From Clostridiaceae bacterium (lineage in GTDB: Bacteria; Bacillota; Clostridia; Peptostreptococcales; Peptostreptococcaceae), in the NCBI GenBank assembly GCA_902362365.1, contig CABIVQ010000034.1:1-36728 (forward strand): a stretch of DNA of 36,728 nucleotides, read 5' to 3'. The notes below the pieces were generated by a model that saw nothing but the letters and a program-made list of their open reading frames with translations, made no database searches and was not told the DNA's origin. The position numbers and the translations under genes are program-made. Positions 15,406 through 24,100 of this stretch are shown here, piece after piece; position 1 is the stretch's first letter; each line of letters begins with the position of its first letter.

Positions 15406-17895
15406 ATGAAAAAATATGCAAAAGTCATAGTACGAAACAATAGCATATATACGGACAACTTATTTACATATGAAGTACCAGACTTTCTAGAAAATGAATT
15501 AGAAGTTGGTCATAGGGTGCTAGTTCCTTTTGGAAGAGGGAACAAGCCTACAGAGGCCTTTGTTTTTGAAATTACAACTACAATAGAAGAAGATATAAAA
15601 ACAAAAGATGTAATTGATCTATTAGATGAAAAACCTATATTCAAAATAGAAGATTTAGAACTAGTTCGCTGGATGAAAAATAGGTACTTATGTACTTATA
15701 TAGACTGTATAAATTTAATTTATCCTAAAGGTTATAAGTTGAATAATTACAAGGTCGCGATATTAAATTTAGACTTAGAGAAATTACAAAGCGTAGATTT
15801 ATATGAGGAAAATTCAGACTTAAATGAAAATGAGAAACTTATATTAGATGAACTTATAAACAACAAAGGTAAGATAAAAATAGATAAGTTTAAGAAAATT
15901 AAAAATATCAATAATATATTAGATAAAATGAAAAGAAAAAATATTATTGATATAAAGTGGGAATACAAAGACCATAAAAATGAAAAGAAGATATGCTATG
16001 TATCTTTGGGAATGGACAAAGATTATGTAGATGATTATATACATGGAAATAAAATAAATTTGGGTAATAAGCAAAAAGAAATAGTGGAATTTTTAAAACA
16101 TAATAGTAGTGTAGAAATTAATGATTTATTAGAAATTATTAATGCTTCAAAACAAAGTGTAACTTCACTTATAGGTAAAAATTTAATTACCTTGGAAATA
16201 AAGGATTACTATAGAAGTCCAGAAGATATTTATAGGTCAGATAATAAAAAAATTACTTTGAATGAAGAACAAGAGTATGCTGTTCATAAGATAACTTCAG
16301 AAATGTTTAATGAAAGTAAAAATCCTTATATGATTCATGGTGTAACAGGTAGCGGTAAAACAGAAGTATATATGGAAATTATAGATTATGCTTTGAATCA
16401 AGGTTTAGATAGTATAGTTTTAGTTCCAGAGATAGCTTTAACTCCTCAAACAATATCTAGATTTAAAAATAGATTCGGTGATATAGTAGGAGTTTTCCAT
16501 AGTAAACTTTCTGAAGGTGAAAAACATGACGTTTATAAGGCTATAAAATTAGGTAAAATAAGAATATTAATAGGAGCAAGATCAGCTTTATTTGCCCCTT
16601 TTAATAGCTTAGGAGTAGTCATTATTGATGAGTTTCATGAGGGTGCATATAAATCAGAAAAAAATCCTAAATTTAGTGCTATAGAAGTTGCAAGGTACTT
16701 AGTTATGAAGAAAAATATATCTTTAGTACTAGGATCAGCAACACCGTCTATAGAAGAATACTACAAAGCTGTAAATGGTGACTATGATTTAATAACTATA
16801 AAAAATAGAGCAAACAAAAATCCATTACCCAAAATAGAAGTAATAGATATGAAAAATGAATTATCTAATGGAAATAAAAGTATTATTAGTCATAAGTTAC
16901 ATTGTGAAATAGAAAATGCTATTAGAAATAATAATCAAGTGATTTTATTTCTAAATAGGAGAGGATATGCAAATTTTGTATCTTGTAGAAATTGTGGATA
17001 TGTGTTTCAATGTGAAAACTGTGATATATCATTAACGTATCATAAAGGTAAAAATGTAGGGCGTTGTCATTATTGTGGATATGAAAAAGAAATACCTAAG
17101 GAATGTCCTGATTGTGGTAGTCATTATGTTAAGCCTTTTGGAACTGGAACTCAGAAAATAGAAGAAGAAATTAAAAGTATATTTGAAAACGTAAAAGTTT
17201 TAAGGATGGATAAAGATACTACATCTAAAAAAGGCTCAATAGAAGAAATATTAAACAAATTTAGAAACAAAGAAGCAGATATATTAATTGGAACTCAAAT
17301 GTTATCAAAAGGATTGGACTTTGAGAATGTAACTTTAGTAGGGATATTATCTGCAGATATGATATTAAACTTTCCAGACTTTAAAAGTGCTGAAACAACT
17401 TTCCAACTAGTCACACAGGTTGCAGGAAGAGCAGGAAGAGCAGATAAAGAAGGGAAAGTAATACTTCAAACTTATGATACAGATCATTATGCAATTAGAA
17501 GATCGATAAATTATGATTTTGAAGGATTTTATGAAGATGAAATAAAAATAAGAGAAGCATTTGGATATGCACCTTTTAATAATATGTTAAGTGTTGTAAT
17601 TAGTGGATCAAATGAGAAAATAGTAGAACAAAATGCTAGAAGTATGTATAGTTCTATAATTTATTTGTTAGAAAATAGAGGGATAAAAGATTTTGATTTT
17701 ATATTAGGTCCAAATCCTTGTTCTATCTCGAAAATAAATCACAATTATAGATGGCAAATATTATTTAAAGATGATAATATTGAAATTAATTTATTAAAGG
17801 GTATAATAAAATATATATGTATAACTAAAAGAGAAGTTGTATTTAATAAGGATATTAATATATCCATAGATATTAATCCAAATAGTGTATTATAA
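15406..17895 (+). CDS. priA: PriA primosomal helicase
   Basis: PriA is a 3'-to-5' DNA helicase that recognises abandoned forks and reloads the replicative helicase. The 829-residue protein has an N-terminal fork-binding region ([12 protein letters not shown]), Walker A GVTGSGKT (312-319), a DEFH box (408-411) where DEEH is usual, and the cysteine zinc region (C527 to C570, eight Cys in CxxC pairs). The helicase C-terminal motifs [19 protein letters not shown] and [13 protein letters not shown] follow. The region between residues 110 and 280 is unusually rich in Lys, Asn and Ile. ATG 15406 follows AGAGGTTAAT. It heads the priA-def-fmt order that is common in bacteria. Confidence 0.95.
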   Translation: MKKYAKVIVRNNSIYTDNLFTYEVPDFLENELEVGHRVLVPFGRGNKPTEAFVFEITTTIEEDIKTKDVIDLLDEKPIFKIEDLELVRWMKNRYLCTYIDCINLIYPKGYKLNNYKVAILNLDLEKLQSVDLYEENSDLNENEKLILDELINNKGKIKIDKFKKIKNINNILDKMKRKNIIDIKWEYKDHKNEKKICYVSLGMDKDYVDDYIHGNKINLGNKQKEIVEFLKHNSSVEINDLLEIINASKQSVTSLIGKNLITLEIKDYYRSPEDIYRSDNKKITLNEEQEYAVHKITSEMFNESKNPYMIHGVTGSGKTEVYMEIIDYALNQGLDSIVLVPEIALTPQTISRFKNRFGDIVGVFHSKLSEGEKHDVYKAIKLGKIRILIGARSALFAPFNSLGVVIIDEFHEGAYKSEKNPKFSAIEVARYLVMKKNISLVLGSATPSIEEYYKAVNGDYDLITIKNRANKNPLPKIEVIDMKNELSNGNKSIISHKLHCEIENAIRNNNQVILFLNRRGYANFVSCRNCGYVFQCENCDISLTYHKGKNVGRCHYCGYEKEIPKECPDCGSHYVKPFGTGTQKIEEEIKSIFENVKVLRMDKDTTSKKGSIEEILNKFRNKEADILIGTQMLSKGLDFENVTLVGILSADMILNFPDFKSAETTFQLVTQVAGRAGRADKEGKVILQTYDTDHYAIRRSINYDFEGFYEDEIKIREAFGYAPFNNMLSVVISGSNEKIVEQNARSMYSSIIYLLENRGIKDFDFILGPNPCSISKINHNYRWQILFKDDNIEINLLKGIIKYICITKREVVFNKDINISIDINPNSVL

Positions 17896-17915
17896 TTTTT
17901 AGGAGGAATATAAAA

Positions 17916-18356
17916 ATGGCATTAAGACAAATAGTTCAAATAGGAGAACCTGTATTAAGAAAGGTATCAAAAAGGGTAGAAAAAATTGATGATAAAATAA
18001 TCCAATTATTAGAAGATATGGCTGATACTATGTATGAAGCAGATGGTGTAGGACTTGCAGCGCCTCAAGTTGGAATATTAAAAAGAGTAGTAGTTATAGA
18101 TATCGGAGATGGATTATTAGAACTTATAAATCCAGAGATAATAGAAACATCAGGAGAACAAATAGATGATGAAGGATGTCTAAGTGTAGCTGGAGAAGCT
18201 GGAGCAGTAAGAAGACCATATACAGTAAAGGTAAGAGCATACAATAGAGAAGGTCAATTATTTGAAATAGTAGGAGAAGAACTTTTAGCAAGAGCATTCT
18301 GTCATGAAATAGATCACTTAGATGGTATACTATTTGTTGATAAAATAGAAAAGTAA
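17916..18356 (+). CDS. def: Peptide deformylase
   Basis: Def removes the formyl group from the initiator methionine of nascent proteins. The 146-residue enzyme has the three motifs: [10 protein letters not shown] (44-53), EGCLSVAGE (86-94, metal ligand C88) and HEIDHLDG (130-137, ligands H130 and H134, catalytic E131). The short size and the lack of a type II insertion make it type I-like. TTAGGAGGAATATAAAA precedes the ATG. It lies between priA and fmt. Def removes the formyl group that Fmt adds, so the pair acts on the same Met at opposite ends of initiation. Confidence 0.96.
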   Translation: MALRQIVQIGEPVLRKVSKRVEKIDDKIIQLLEDMADTMYEADGVGLAAPQVGILKRVVVIDIGDGLLELINPEIIETSGEQIDDEGCLSVAGEAGAVRRPYTVKVRAYNREGQLFEIVGEELLARAFCHEIDHLDGILFVDKIEK

Positions 18357-18371
18357 GTAGGAGCTGATTAA

Positions 18372-19301
18372 ATGAAAATAGTTTTTATGGGAACACCAAA
18401 TATAGCTGTTGGGTGTTTACAAAAAATAATAGATGAAAAACATGAGATACTAGGTGTTGTAACTCAACCTGATAAACCTGTAGGTAGAGGTAAAAAAATG
18501 GGTATGCCACCAGTTAAGGAACTTGCATTAAAATATGATATACCAGTATATCAGCCTATAAAAGCAAGAGATGAAGAGTTTGTACAAGTGCTAAGAGAAT
18601 TAAATCCAGATTTAATAGTTGTTGTTGCGTTTGGTCAAATACTTCCAAAATCAATATTAGATATACCTAAGTTAGGATGTGTAAATGTGCATGTTTCTTT
18701 ACTTCCAAAATATAGAGGAGCAGCTCCTATAAACTGGGTAATAATAAATGGAGAAGAAAAAACAGGTGTAACAACAATGTACATGGATGAAGGTTTAGAT
18801 ACTGGAGACATGATACTTACTTCTGAATTCGCACTTAATGATGAAATAACAGCAGGAGAGCTTCACGATATAATGAAGGAAGAAGGAGCGTTAGTATTAA
18901 AAGAAACTATTGACTTAATAGCTAAAGGAGAGGCTCCAAGAATACCTCAAAATCACGAAGAATTCACATATGCACCTATGATGAATAAAATTTTAGGGCA
19001 AATAGATTTTTCTAAGTCTGCAAAAGAAATACACAATTTAGTAAGAGGTGTAAATCCATGGCCAAGTGCTTATACAACTTATAAAGGTCAAACCATGAAA
19101 GTATGGAAGACTAAGGTATTAAATGAAACTAGTGATAAACATCCTGGAACTATACTTAAGGTTGACAAAGAGGGTATAAGAGTAAGTACTAAGGATAATG
19201 TACTTTTAATAAAAGAAATCCAAATGCCAGGAAAGAAAAGAGTTTTAGTTGAAGAATATATAAAGGGAAACAGTATAGAAACTAATGAAATTTTAGGTTA
19301 G
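18372..19301 (+). CDS. fmt: Methionyl-tRNA formyltransferase
   Basis: Fmt formylates initiator Met-tRNA using 10-formyltetrahydrofolate. The 309-residue protein starts MKIVFMGTPNIAV. The formyl-donor site motif is HVSLLPKYRGAAPINW with H107, and D143 lies in GLDTGD. The C-terminal tRNA-binding barrel spans about residues 205-309 (VRGVNPWPSAYT). It starts 15 bases after def with the ribosome site TAGGAG. All expected parts are present. Confidence 0.96.
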   Translation: MKIVFMGTPNIAVGCLQKIIDEKHEILGVVTQPDKPVGRGKKMGMPPVKELALKYDIPVYQPIKARDEEFVQVLRELNPDLIVVVAFGQILPKSILDIPKLGCVNVHVSLLPKYRGAAPINWVIINGEEKTGVTTMYMDEGLDTGDMILTSEFALNDEITAGELHDIMKEEGALVLKETIDLIAKGEAPRIPQNHEEFTYAPMMNKILGQIDFSKSAKEIHNLVRGVNPWPSAYTTYKGQTMKVWKTKVLNETSDKHPGTILKVDKEGIRVSTKDNVLLIKEIQMPGKKRVLVEEYIKGNSIETNEILG

Positions 19302-19309
19302 GTGCCAAA

Positions 19310-20041
19310 ATGATCGATGCAAAAAAATATATTACTACTATAATTATTTTATTGGGAATTATTATGGTAGGTGTATCTATTATTAATGTTTTTTTATTAA
19401 ACTTAACTCATTTATTCGAAGTATCGCTAAATATTATAATGGCGTTAATAGTAGCTGCTATAATATTCTCAACAATAATTACTTATAAAGTGATTAAAGA
19501 TACAGATATAAATTCAAAACTTATGAATATTAATTTTAAAATAGTAAATTCTATTTTTCCACTAATGATAAAAACTGCATCTTTTGTAGGGATTTCAAAA
19601 GATGAAATAAGGAAAGTGTATGTTAAGCTTAATAATAAATATATATATAGTCAAAAGTATAATTTAAAAAGTGAGGATATACTAATTCTTATACCTCATT
19701 GTGTACAAAAAAGTAGTTGTAAATTAAAAGTAACTACAGATATAAAAACTTGTAAACAATGTGGATTATGTAATATAGGTGATTTAGTTAGATTAAAGGA
19801 AAATAAAAATGTAAATATATTTGTAGCTACAGGAGGAACTTTAGCTAGAAAAATTATTTTAGAAAATAAGCCTAAGGCGGTTATAGCGGTTGCATGTGAG
19901 AGAGATCTTACTTCCGGAGTACAAGATGTAAGTAAAATACCAGTTTTAGGTGTATTTAATAAAAGACCAAATGGTCCTTGTGTAGATACATGTATAGATG
20001 TAGAAGAAGTTGAAAATGCTATAAACTTCTTCACAGTATAG
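19310..20041 (+). CDS. DUF116 membrane-anchored cysteine protein
   Basis: This encodes 243 residues. Two hydrophobic helices at about 9-32 and 38-60 form an N-terminal anchor. The C-terminal DUF116 domain holds a cysteine set suggestive of metal or iron-sulfur binding: C-QKSS-C (HCVQKSSCKLK), CKQCGLC, VACERDL and GPCVDTCID. In other bacteria DUF116 proteins occur near fmt or lipoate-related genes, but no activity is established. The gene begins eight bases after fmt with GGTG as a weak ribosome site overlapping the fmt stop. Confidence 0.85.
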   Translation: MIDAKKYITTIIILLGIIMVGVSIINVFLLNLTHLFEVSLNIIMALIVAAIIFSTIITYKVIKDTDINSKLMNINFKIVNSIFPLMIKTASFVGISKDEIRKVYVKLNNKYIYSQKYNLKSEDILILIPHCVQKSSCKLKVTTDIKTCKQCGLCNIGDLVRLKENKNVNIFVATGGTLARKIILENKPKAVIAVACERDLTSGVQDVSKIPVLGVFNKRPNGPCVDTCIDVEEVENAINFFTV

Positions 20042-20066
20042 TGAAAATAGGAGAGTGTTGAAAATT

Positions 20067-20774
20067 ATGTACCCATACGGTTATTACGGTGGTTTTTATC
20101 CAGATAGAACAATGCTTATATTAATTCCTGCTATATTATTTACTATGTATGCACAATTTAAAGTAAGTAGCACTACTAATAAATACTTAAGAGTGAATGC
20201 ACATAGAGGATATACTGGGCAACAAGTAGCAAGAAAAATATTAGATACAAATGGATTACATGATGTAGATATAGAAATGGTTAGAGGACATTTAAGTGAC
20301 CATTATGACCCAAGAAGAAAAGTTGTAAGATTATCTCAAGATATTTATTATGGGACATCAATAACCTCTATTTCAGTAGCAGCTCATGAATGCGGTCATG
20401 CAATGCAGCATGCTAGAGGATATGCGCCCCTTAGCATAAGAAGTAGCTTAGTTCCCGTTGTAAATTTTGCATCGAATATATCATGGCTACTAATAGCATT
20501 AGGTTTATTTATGAGTAGAGGTATTTTCTTAAAAATAGGAATAATTTTATTCTCAGCATCTGTATTATTCCAATTAGTAACTTTACCTGTTGAATTTAAT
20601 GCATCTAGTAGAGCTTTAGTTCAACTTGATGACTTAGGGATAGTAGAAGGTAAAGAATTAAGGGGAAGTAAGCAAGTACTTACAGCAGCAGCATTAACAT
20701 ATGTTGCAGCAGCATTGACATCAGTACTTCAGCTATTAAGATTAGTTGCAATAGCTCAAAGAAATGATGATTAA
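20067..20774 (+). CDS. YugP-type neutral zinc metallopeptidase
   Basis: This encodes about 235 residues, a membrane zinc metallopeptidase family (Zn_peptidase_2, YugP in Bacillus) of unknown substrate. The N terminus is Tyr/Gly-rich (MYPYGYYGGFYP) and is followed by a membrane helix. HECGH at 107-111 is the zinc site, inside VAAHECGHAMQHARGYAPL. Two to three more helices follow. The start is uncertain: the frame also has GTG 20055 and TTG 20058, only one and four bases after GGAG (20050-20053), while ATG 20067 is 13 bases away. I chose ATG because the product then begins like its relatives. It is the last gene before the palindrome at 20778. Confidence 0.85.
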   Translation: MYPYGYYGGFYPDRTMLILIPAILFTMYAQFKVSSTTNKYLRVNAHRGYTGQQVARKILDTNGLHDVDIEMVRGHLSDHYDPRRKVVRLSQDIYYGTSITSISVAAHECGHAMQHARGYAPLSIRSSLVPVVNFASNISWLLIALGLFMSRGIFLKIGIILFSASVLFQLVTLPVEFNASSRALVQLDDLGIVEGKELRGSKQVLTAAALTYVAAALTSVLQLLRLVAIAQRNDD

Positions 20775-20777
20775 AAC

Positions 20778-20915
20778 GGGGCTGTCTTAAGAATCGGGTA
20801 TCTGGGACGGGTGTGATATGAATTTTAAAGTCATACAGCTAAAAATGCTGATAATGATTTTAAAATTTATATTTACATCTCACCCAATAGATACAATCGA
20901 TACTAAGGCAACTCC
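20778..20915. repeat. 138-nt imperfect palindrome between the zinc peptidase and rsmB genes
   Basis: The left half GGGGCTGTCTTAAG ... GGGTG ... AATTTTAAA ... CAGC pairs in register with GCTG ... TTTAAAATT ... CACCC ... CTAAGGCAACTCC. Paired blocks: 20778-20789 with 20904-20915 (G-U pairs and one mismatch), GTATCTG (20798-20804) with TAGATAC (20888-20894), GGGTG (20809-20813) with CACCC (20881-20885), AATTTTAAA (20821-20829) with 20859-20867, and CAGC (20836-20839) with GCTG (20847-20850). It is locally richer in G than the genes around it, and six T follow. It is likely a decayed miniature transposable element, or a very long hairpin in the mRNA. Confidence 0.7.
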
Positions 20916-20949
20916 TTTTTTATATAGAAGAGAAATGAGGAGACAGAAT

Positions 20950-22278
20950 ATGAAAGCAAGAGAATTAGCTTTAAAGGTTCTTTTAGATATAGAGGAAAAT
21001 GGTAATTATTCTAATATAGCTATCAATAAGCATTTTAAAAATATAAATTTGAATAATCAAGATAGAGGATTAGCTACAGAATTGATTTATGGTGTGGTAG
21101 AAAATAAGTATTATTTAGATTATATTATAGATAAACTTTCGAAGATAAAATGTAAAAAGATGGATATTTATGTTAAAATATTGCTTAGAATGGGTATTTA
21201 TCAAACTTTACTTTTAAATAGTATTTCAGACTATGCAGCAGTAAATGAAACTGTAAGTTTAGTAAAAAAATATGATAAGAGATCTTCAGGATTTGTGAAT
21301 GCAATTCTAAGAAATGTTATAAGGCAAAAAGATACAATAGGAGAAGTAGATATAAAAGATGATAAAATAATGTATCTAGCAACTAAATATTCTTATAGCC
21401 CTTGGATGATAAAGAATTGGATTAATAACTTCTCAGAAGAATTTACAGAAGATTTATTAGAAGCAAATAGTGAGAAACCTAGTGTATATATTAGAACAAA
21501 TACTTTAAAGATTTCTAGAAATGAACTTTTAGATAAATTAAAGGCTGAAGGTATTGAGTGTAGTATAGTTCCTATAATAGATGAGGCTATTAGAGTAGAA
21601 AATTTAAAAAATATAGAAAATAACCAACTATTTAAAGATGGACTATTTACGATACAAGATGTAAGTTCTATGATAGTTGGAAAAGTAATGAACCCTAAGG
21701 AAAATTCAAAAGTATTAGATGTATGTAGTGCTCCAGGAGGGAAGACTACACACTTAGCCACATTAATGAATAATACTGGTAAAGTTGTATCTAGAGATAT
21801 ATTTGACCATAAATTAAAACTAATACAATCGACTGTAAATAGATTAGGACTAACAAATGTAGATATAGAGTCATTTGATGCTTCAATATTAGATAAAAAT
21901 AGTATAGATAAATTTGATTATGTATTAGCTGATGTTCCTTGTTCAGGTCTTGGTATAATAAGAAGAAAACCAGAAATAAAATACAAGGCAAAAGCTGAGC
22001 TTAAAGATCTACCAAAGATACAAAAAAATATTTTAGATAATGCATCTAAATATGTAAAAGTTGGTGGTACTTTAATATATAGTACTTGTACTATACAAGA
22101 TAATGAAAATATGGAAGTAGTAAAAGAATTCTTAGATAATAATAACAATTTTAAATTAGTTCCAATAAATGAAGTTAAGGTGGATTTAGATAATCAAGAA
22201 AATGGATATTTAAAAATATATCCAAATATTCACGATATAGATGGTTTCTTTATAGCAAAATTAGAAAGAGTAAGGTAG
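20950..22278 (+). CDS. rsmB: RsmB: 16S rRNA m5C967 methyltransferase
   Basis: RsmB methylates C967 of 16S rRNA using SAM. The 442-residue protein has an N-terminal NusB-like helical domain (MKARELALKVLLDIEENGNY, residues 1-20 onward to about 140), followed by the Rossmann methyltransferase. The SAM motif is VLDVCSAPGGKTTHLA. The catalytic cysteines lie in ADVPCSGLGIIRRKPE and IYSTCTIQDNEN. The frame is open upstream to 20818, but that extension is the palindrome. ATG 20950 with GAGGAGA at 20937-20943 is the family start. rlmN begins just after its stop. Confidence 0.94.
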   Translation: MKARELALKVLLDIEENGNYSNIAINKHFKNINLNNQDRGLATELIYGVVENKYYLDYIIDKLSKIKCKKMDIYVKILLRMGIYQTLLLNSISDYAAVNETVSLVKKYDKRSSGFVNAILRNVIRQKDTIGEVDIKDDKIMYLATKYSYSPWMIKNWINNFSEEFTEDLLEANSEKPSVYIRTNTLKISRNELLDKLKAEGIECSIVPIIDEAIRVENLKNIENNQLFKDGLFTIQDVSSMIVGKVMNPKENSKVLDVCSAPGGKTTHLATLMNNTGKVVSRDIFDHKLKLIQSTVNRLGLTNVDIESFDASILDKNSIDKFDYVLADVPCSGLGIIRRKPEIKYKAKAELKDLPKIQKNILDNASKYVKVGGTLIYSTCTIQDNENMEVVKEFLDNNNNFKLVPINEVKVDLDNQENGYLKIYPNIHDIDGFFIAKLERVR

Positions 22279-22286
22279 TGATAAAT

Positions 22287-23318
22287 ATGGAACAAAATAA
22301 AGTAGCTTTAAAGAGTATGACAGAAGATGAATTAAAAGATTTTATAGTAAGTATAGGAGAAAAGTCATTTAGAGGTACTCAAATTTTTTCATGGATATAT
22401 AAAGGTGCTAAAACTTTTGATGATATGAGAAATATACCTAAAAATTTAAGAGAGAAGCTTGATGAAGTATCTTATATTGGAAATATAGAGCAAGAATTAA
22501 AATTAGAATCAAAGGTAGATAAAACTAAAAAGTATTTATTCTTATTAAATGATGGAAATATTATAGAAACTGTTATGATGGACTATGAAGATAGGGTTAC
22601 AGTGTGTATTTCAAATCAGGTTGGATGTAGAATGGGATGTAATTTCTGCGCATCGACTTTAGAAGGTTTAATAAGAAACTTAGAACCTTGGGAAATTTTA
22701 GATCAAATTATGAAAATACAAGAGGATACAGGTAAAAGAGTATCGAATCTTGTATTGATGGGTAGTGGAGAACCTTTAGATAACTTTGAAAATACTAAAA
22801 AATTCTTAAAATTAGTAAATGAAAAGAATGGTTTAAATATAGGTTATAGGCATATAACTTTATCAACTTGTGGATTAGTACCTAAAATGTATGAGTTAGC
22901 TGATTTAGGATTACCTATAAATTTAGCGTTATCTCTACATTCTCCATTTGATGAAAAAAGAAGAGAGATAATGCCTGTAGCCAATGCTTACAAAGTAAAT
23001 GATTTAATAGATGCATGTAAATATTATATAAAGAAAACTAATAGAAGGGTAACTTTTGAGTATTCTTTAATTAAAGGTGTAAATGATTCAGAAAAAGAAG
23101 CTAAAGAGATAGTTAAGCTTCTAAAAGGTATGTTATGTCATGTAAATTTAATACCAATAAACAAAGTAGAAGAAAGAGAATATGAAAGACCAGATAAATC
23201 GTATATATATAAGTTCAGAGATTACTTAGAAAAAAATAATATACCAGCTACAGTGAGAATATCTATGGGTTCTGATATTGGAGGAGCCTGTGGACAATTA
23301 AGAAGAAAACATAAGTAG
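22287..23318 (+). CDS. rlmN: RlmN: dual-specificity 23S rRNA/tRNA m2A methyltransferase
   Basis: RlmN is a radical-SAM enzyme that methylates C2 of A2503 in 23S rRNA and A37 in some tRNAs. The 343-residue protein has the 4Fe-4S triad C114, C118 and C121 (GCRMGCNFCAS), the GSGEPLDN motif, and the C-terminal catalytic cysteine C335 in GGACGQLRRKH. GTG 22278 is also in frame, but it overlaps the rsmB stop and has no spaced ribosome site, so ATG 22287 is preferred. It sits in an rsmB-rlmN-stp-prkC run. Confidence 0.95.
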   Translation: MEQNKVALKSMTEDELKDFIVSIGEKSFRGTQIFSWIYKGAKTFDDMRNIPKNLREKLDEVSYIGNIEQELKLESKVDKTKKYLFLLNDGNIIETVMMDYEDRVTVCISNQVGCRMGCNFCASTLEGLIRNLEPWEILDQIMKIQEDTGKRVSNLVLMGSGEPLDNFENTKKFLKLVNEKNGLNIGYRHITLSTCGLVPKMYELADLGLPINLALSLHSPFDEKRREIMPVANAYKVNDLIDACKYYIKKTNRRVTFEYSLIKGVNDSEKEAKEIVKLLKGMLCHVNLIPINKVEEREYERPDKSYIYKFRDYLEKNNIPATVRISMGSDIGGACGQLRRKHK

Positions 23319-23335
23319 CTTAAGGGGGAAATCTT

Positions 23336-24088
23336 ATGATTTATAGCTGTGACTCCCACATAGGAAAAGTAAGAAAGAATAATGAAGATTATTGTATGGG
23401 GGAAGTTATAAAAACTAAAAATGAAGAAGATATAGGAATTTTTGCGCTAGCGGATGGCATGGGTGGTCATAATAAAGGTGAAGTTGCAAGTAAGTTAGCA
23501 GTAGAAAATATTTTTAAGTTTTTAAAAGAGAATTTATTACAGACAGGTAGCATAAAGATAGATTATGTTGATGATGTAATAAAACAGGCTTATAATAATG
23601 TGAATTCAATTATTTATAAGAAATCTATAGAACAAGAAGAATGCTTTGGAATGGGGACAACACTAGTAACTGCTATAATATATAAGGACAATTTATACGT
23701 TGCAAATGTTGGCGATAGTAGGTGTTATGTACTTAATGATACTGGATTAAATCAAATTAGTATAGACCATTCTGTTGTAGAAGAACTTGTTAGAGCAAAT
23801 GTAATAACAGAAGAAGAAGCTAGAAATCATCCTCGCAGAAATCATATAACAAGAGCTATGGGAACTGATGAGATGGTTATAGTAGATATATTTAAAAGTA
23901 AGTTAAAAGAAAATGATTTAATTCTTCTTGCTAGTGATGGATTGACTGGATGTGTAGATAAAGAAGATATAAAGAATATGCTTTTAATAAATGAAGAGAT
24001 ATCAGAAATAAATAAAAAACTAATAGATATGGCCAATGACGTTTCTGGAAAAGATAATGTCTCGGTTATATTGATAAAGCATAAATAG
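23336..24088 (+). CDS. stp: PP2C-type Ser/Thr protein phosphatase (Stp/PrpC)
   Basis: This is the partner phosphatase of the PASTA kinase encoded next. It is a 250-residue, metal-dependent PP2C enzyme, cytoplasmic with no membrane segment. Conserved metal and core motifs: DSHIGKVRKNNEDYC at the N terminus, ALADGMGGHNKGEVAS, GMGTTLVTA, VANVGDSRCYVL, LLASDGLTGCV and GKDNVSVILIKH. GGGGGAAATCTT precedes the ATG. Only 12 bases separate it from prkC, so the kinase and phosphatase are co-expressed. Confidence 0.95.
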   Translation: MIYSCDSHIGKVRKNNEDYCMGEVIKTKNEEDIGIFALADGMGGHNKGEVASKLAVENIFKFLKENLLQTGSIKIDYVDDVIKQAYNNVNSIIYKKSIEQEECFGMGTTLVTAIIYKDNLYVANVGDSRCYVLNDTGLNQISIDHSVVEELVRANVITEEEARNHPRRNHITRAMGTDEMVIVDIFKSKLKENDLILLASDGLTGCVDKEDIKNMLLINEEISEINKKLIDMANDVSGKDNVSVILIKHK

Positions 24089-24100
24089 GACGGTGATAAA

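Noticed and set aside
20818..20949. Longer N terminus for RsmB from the upstream open frame
   Set aside because: The extension is encoded by the palindrome, and the family start with a good ribosome site is at 20950.
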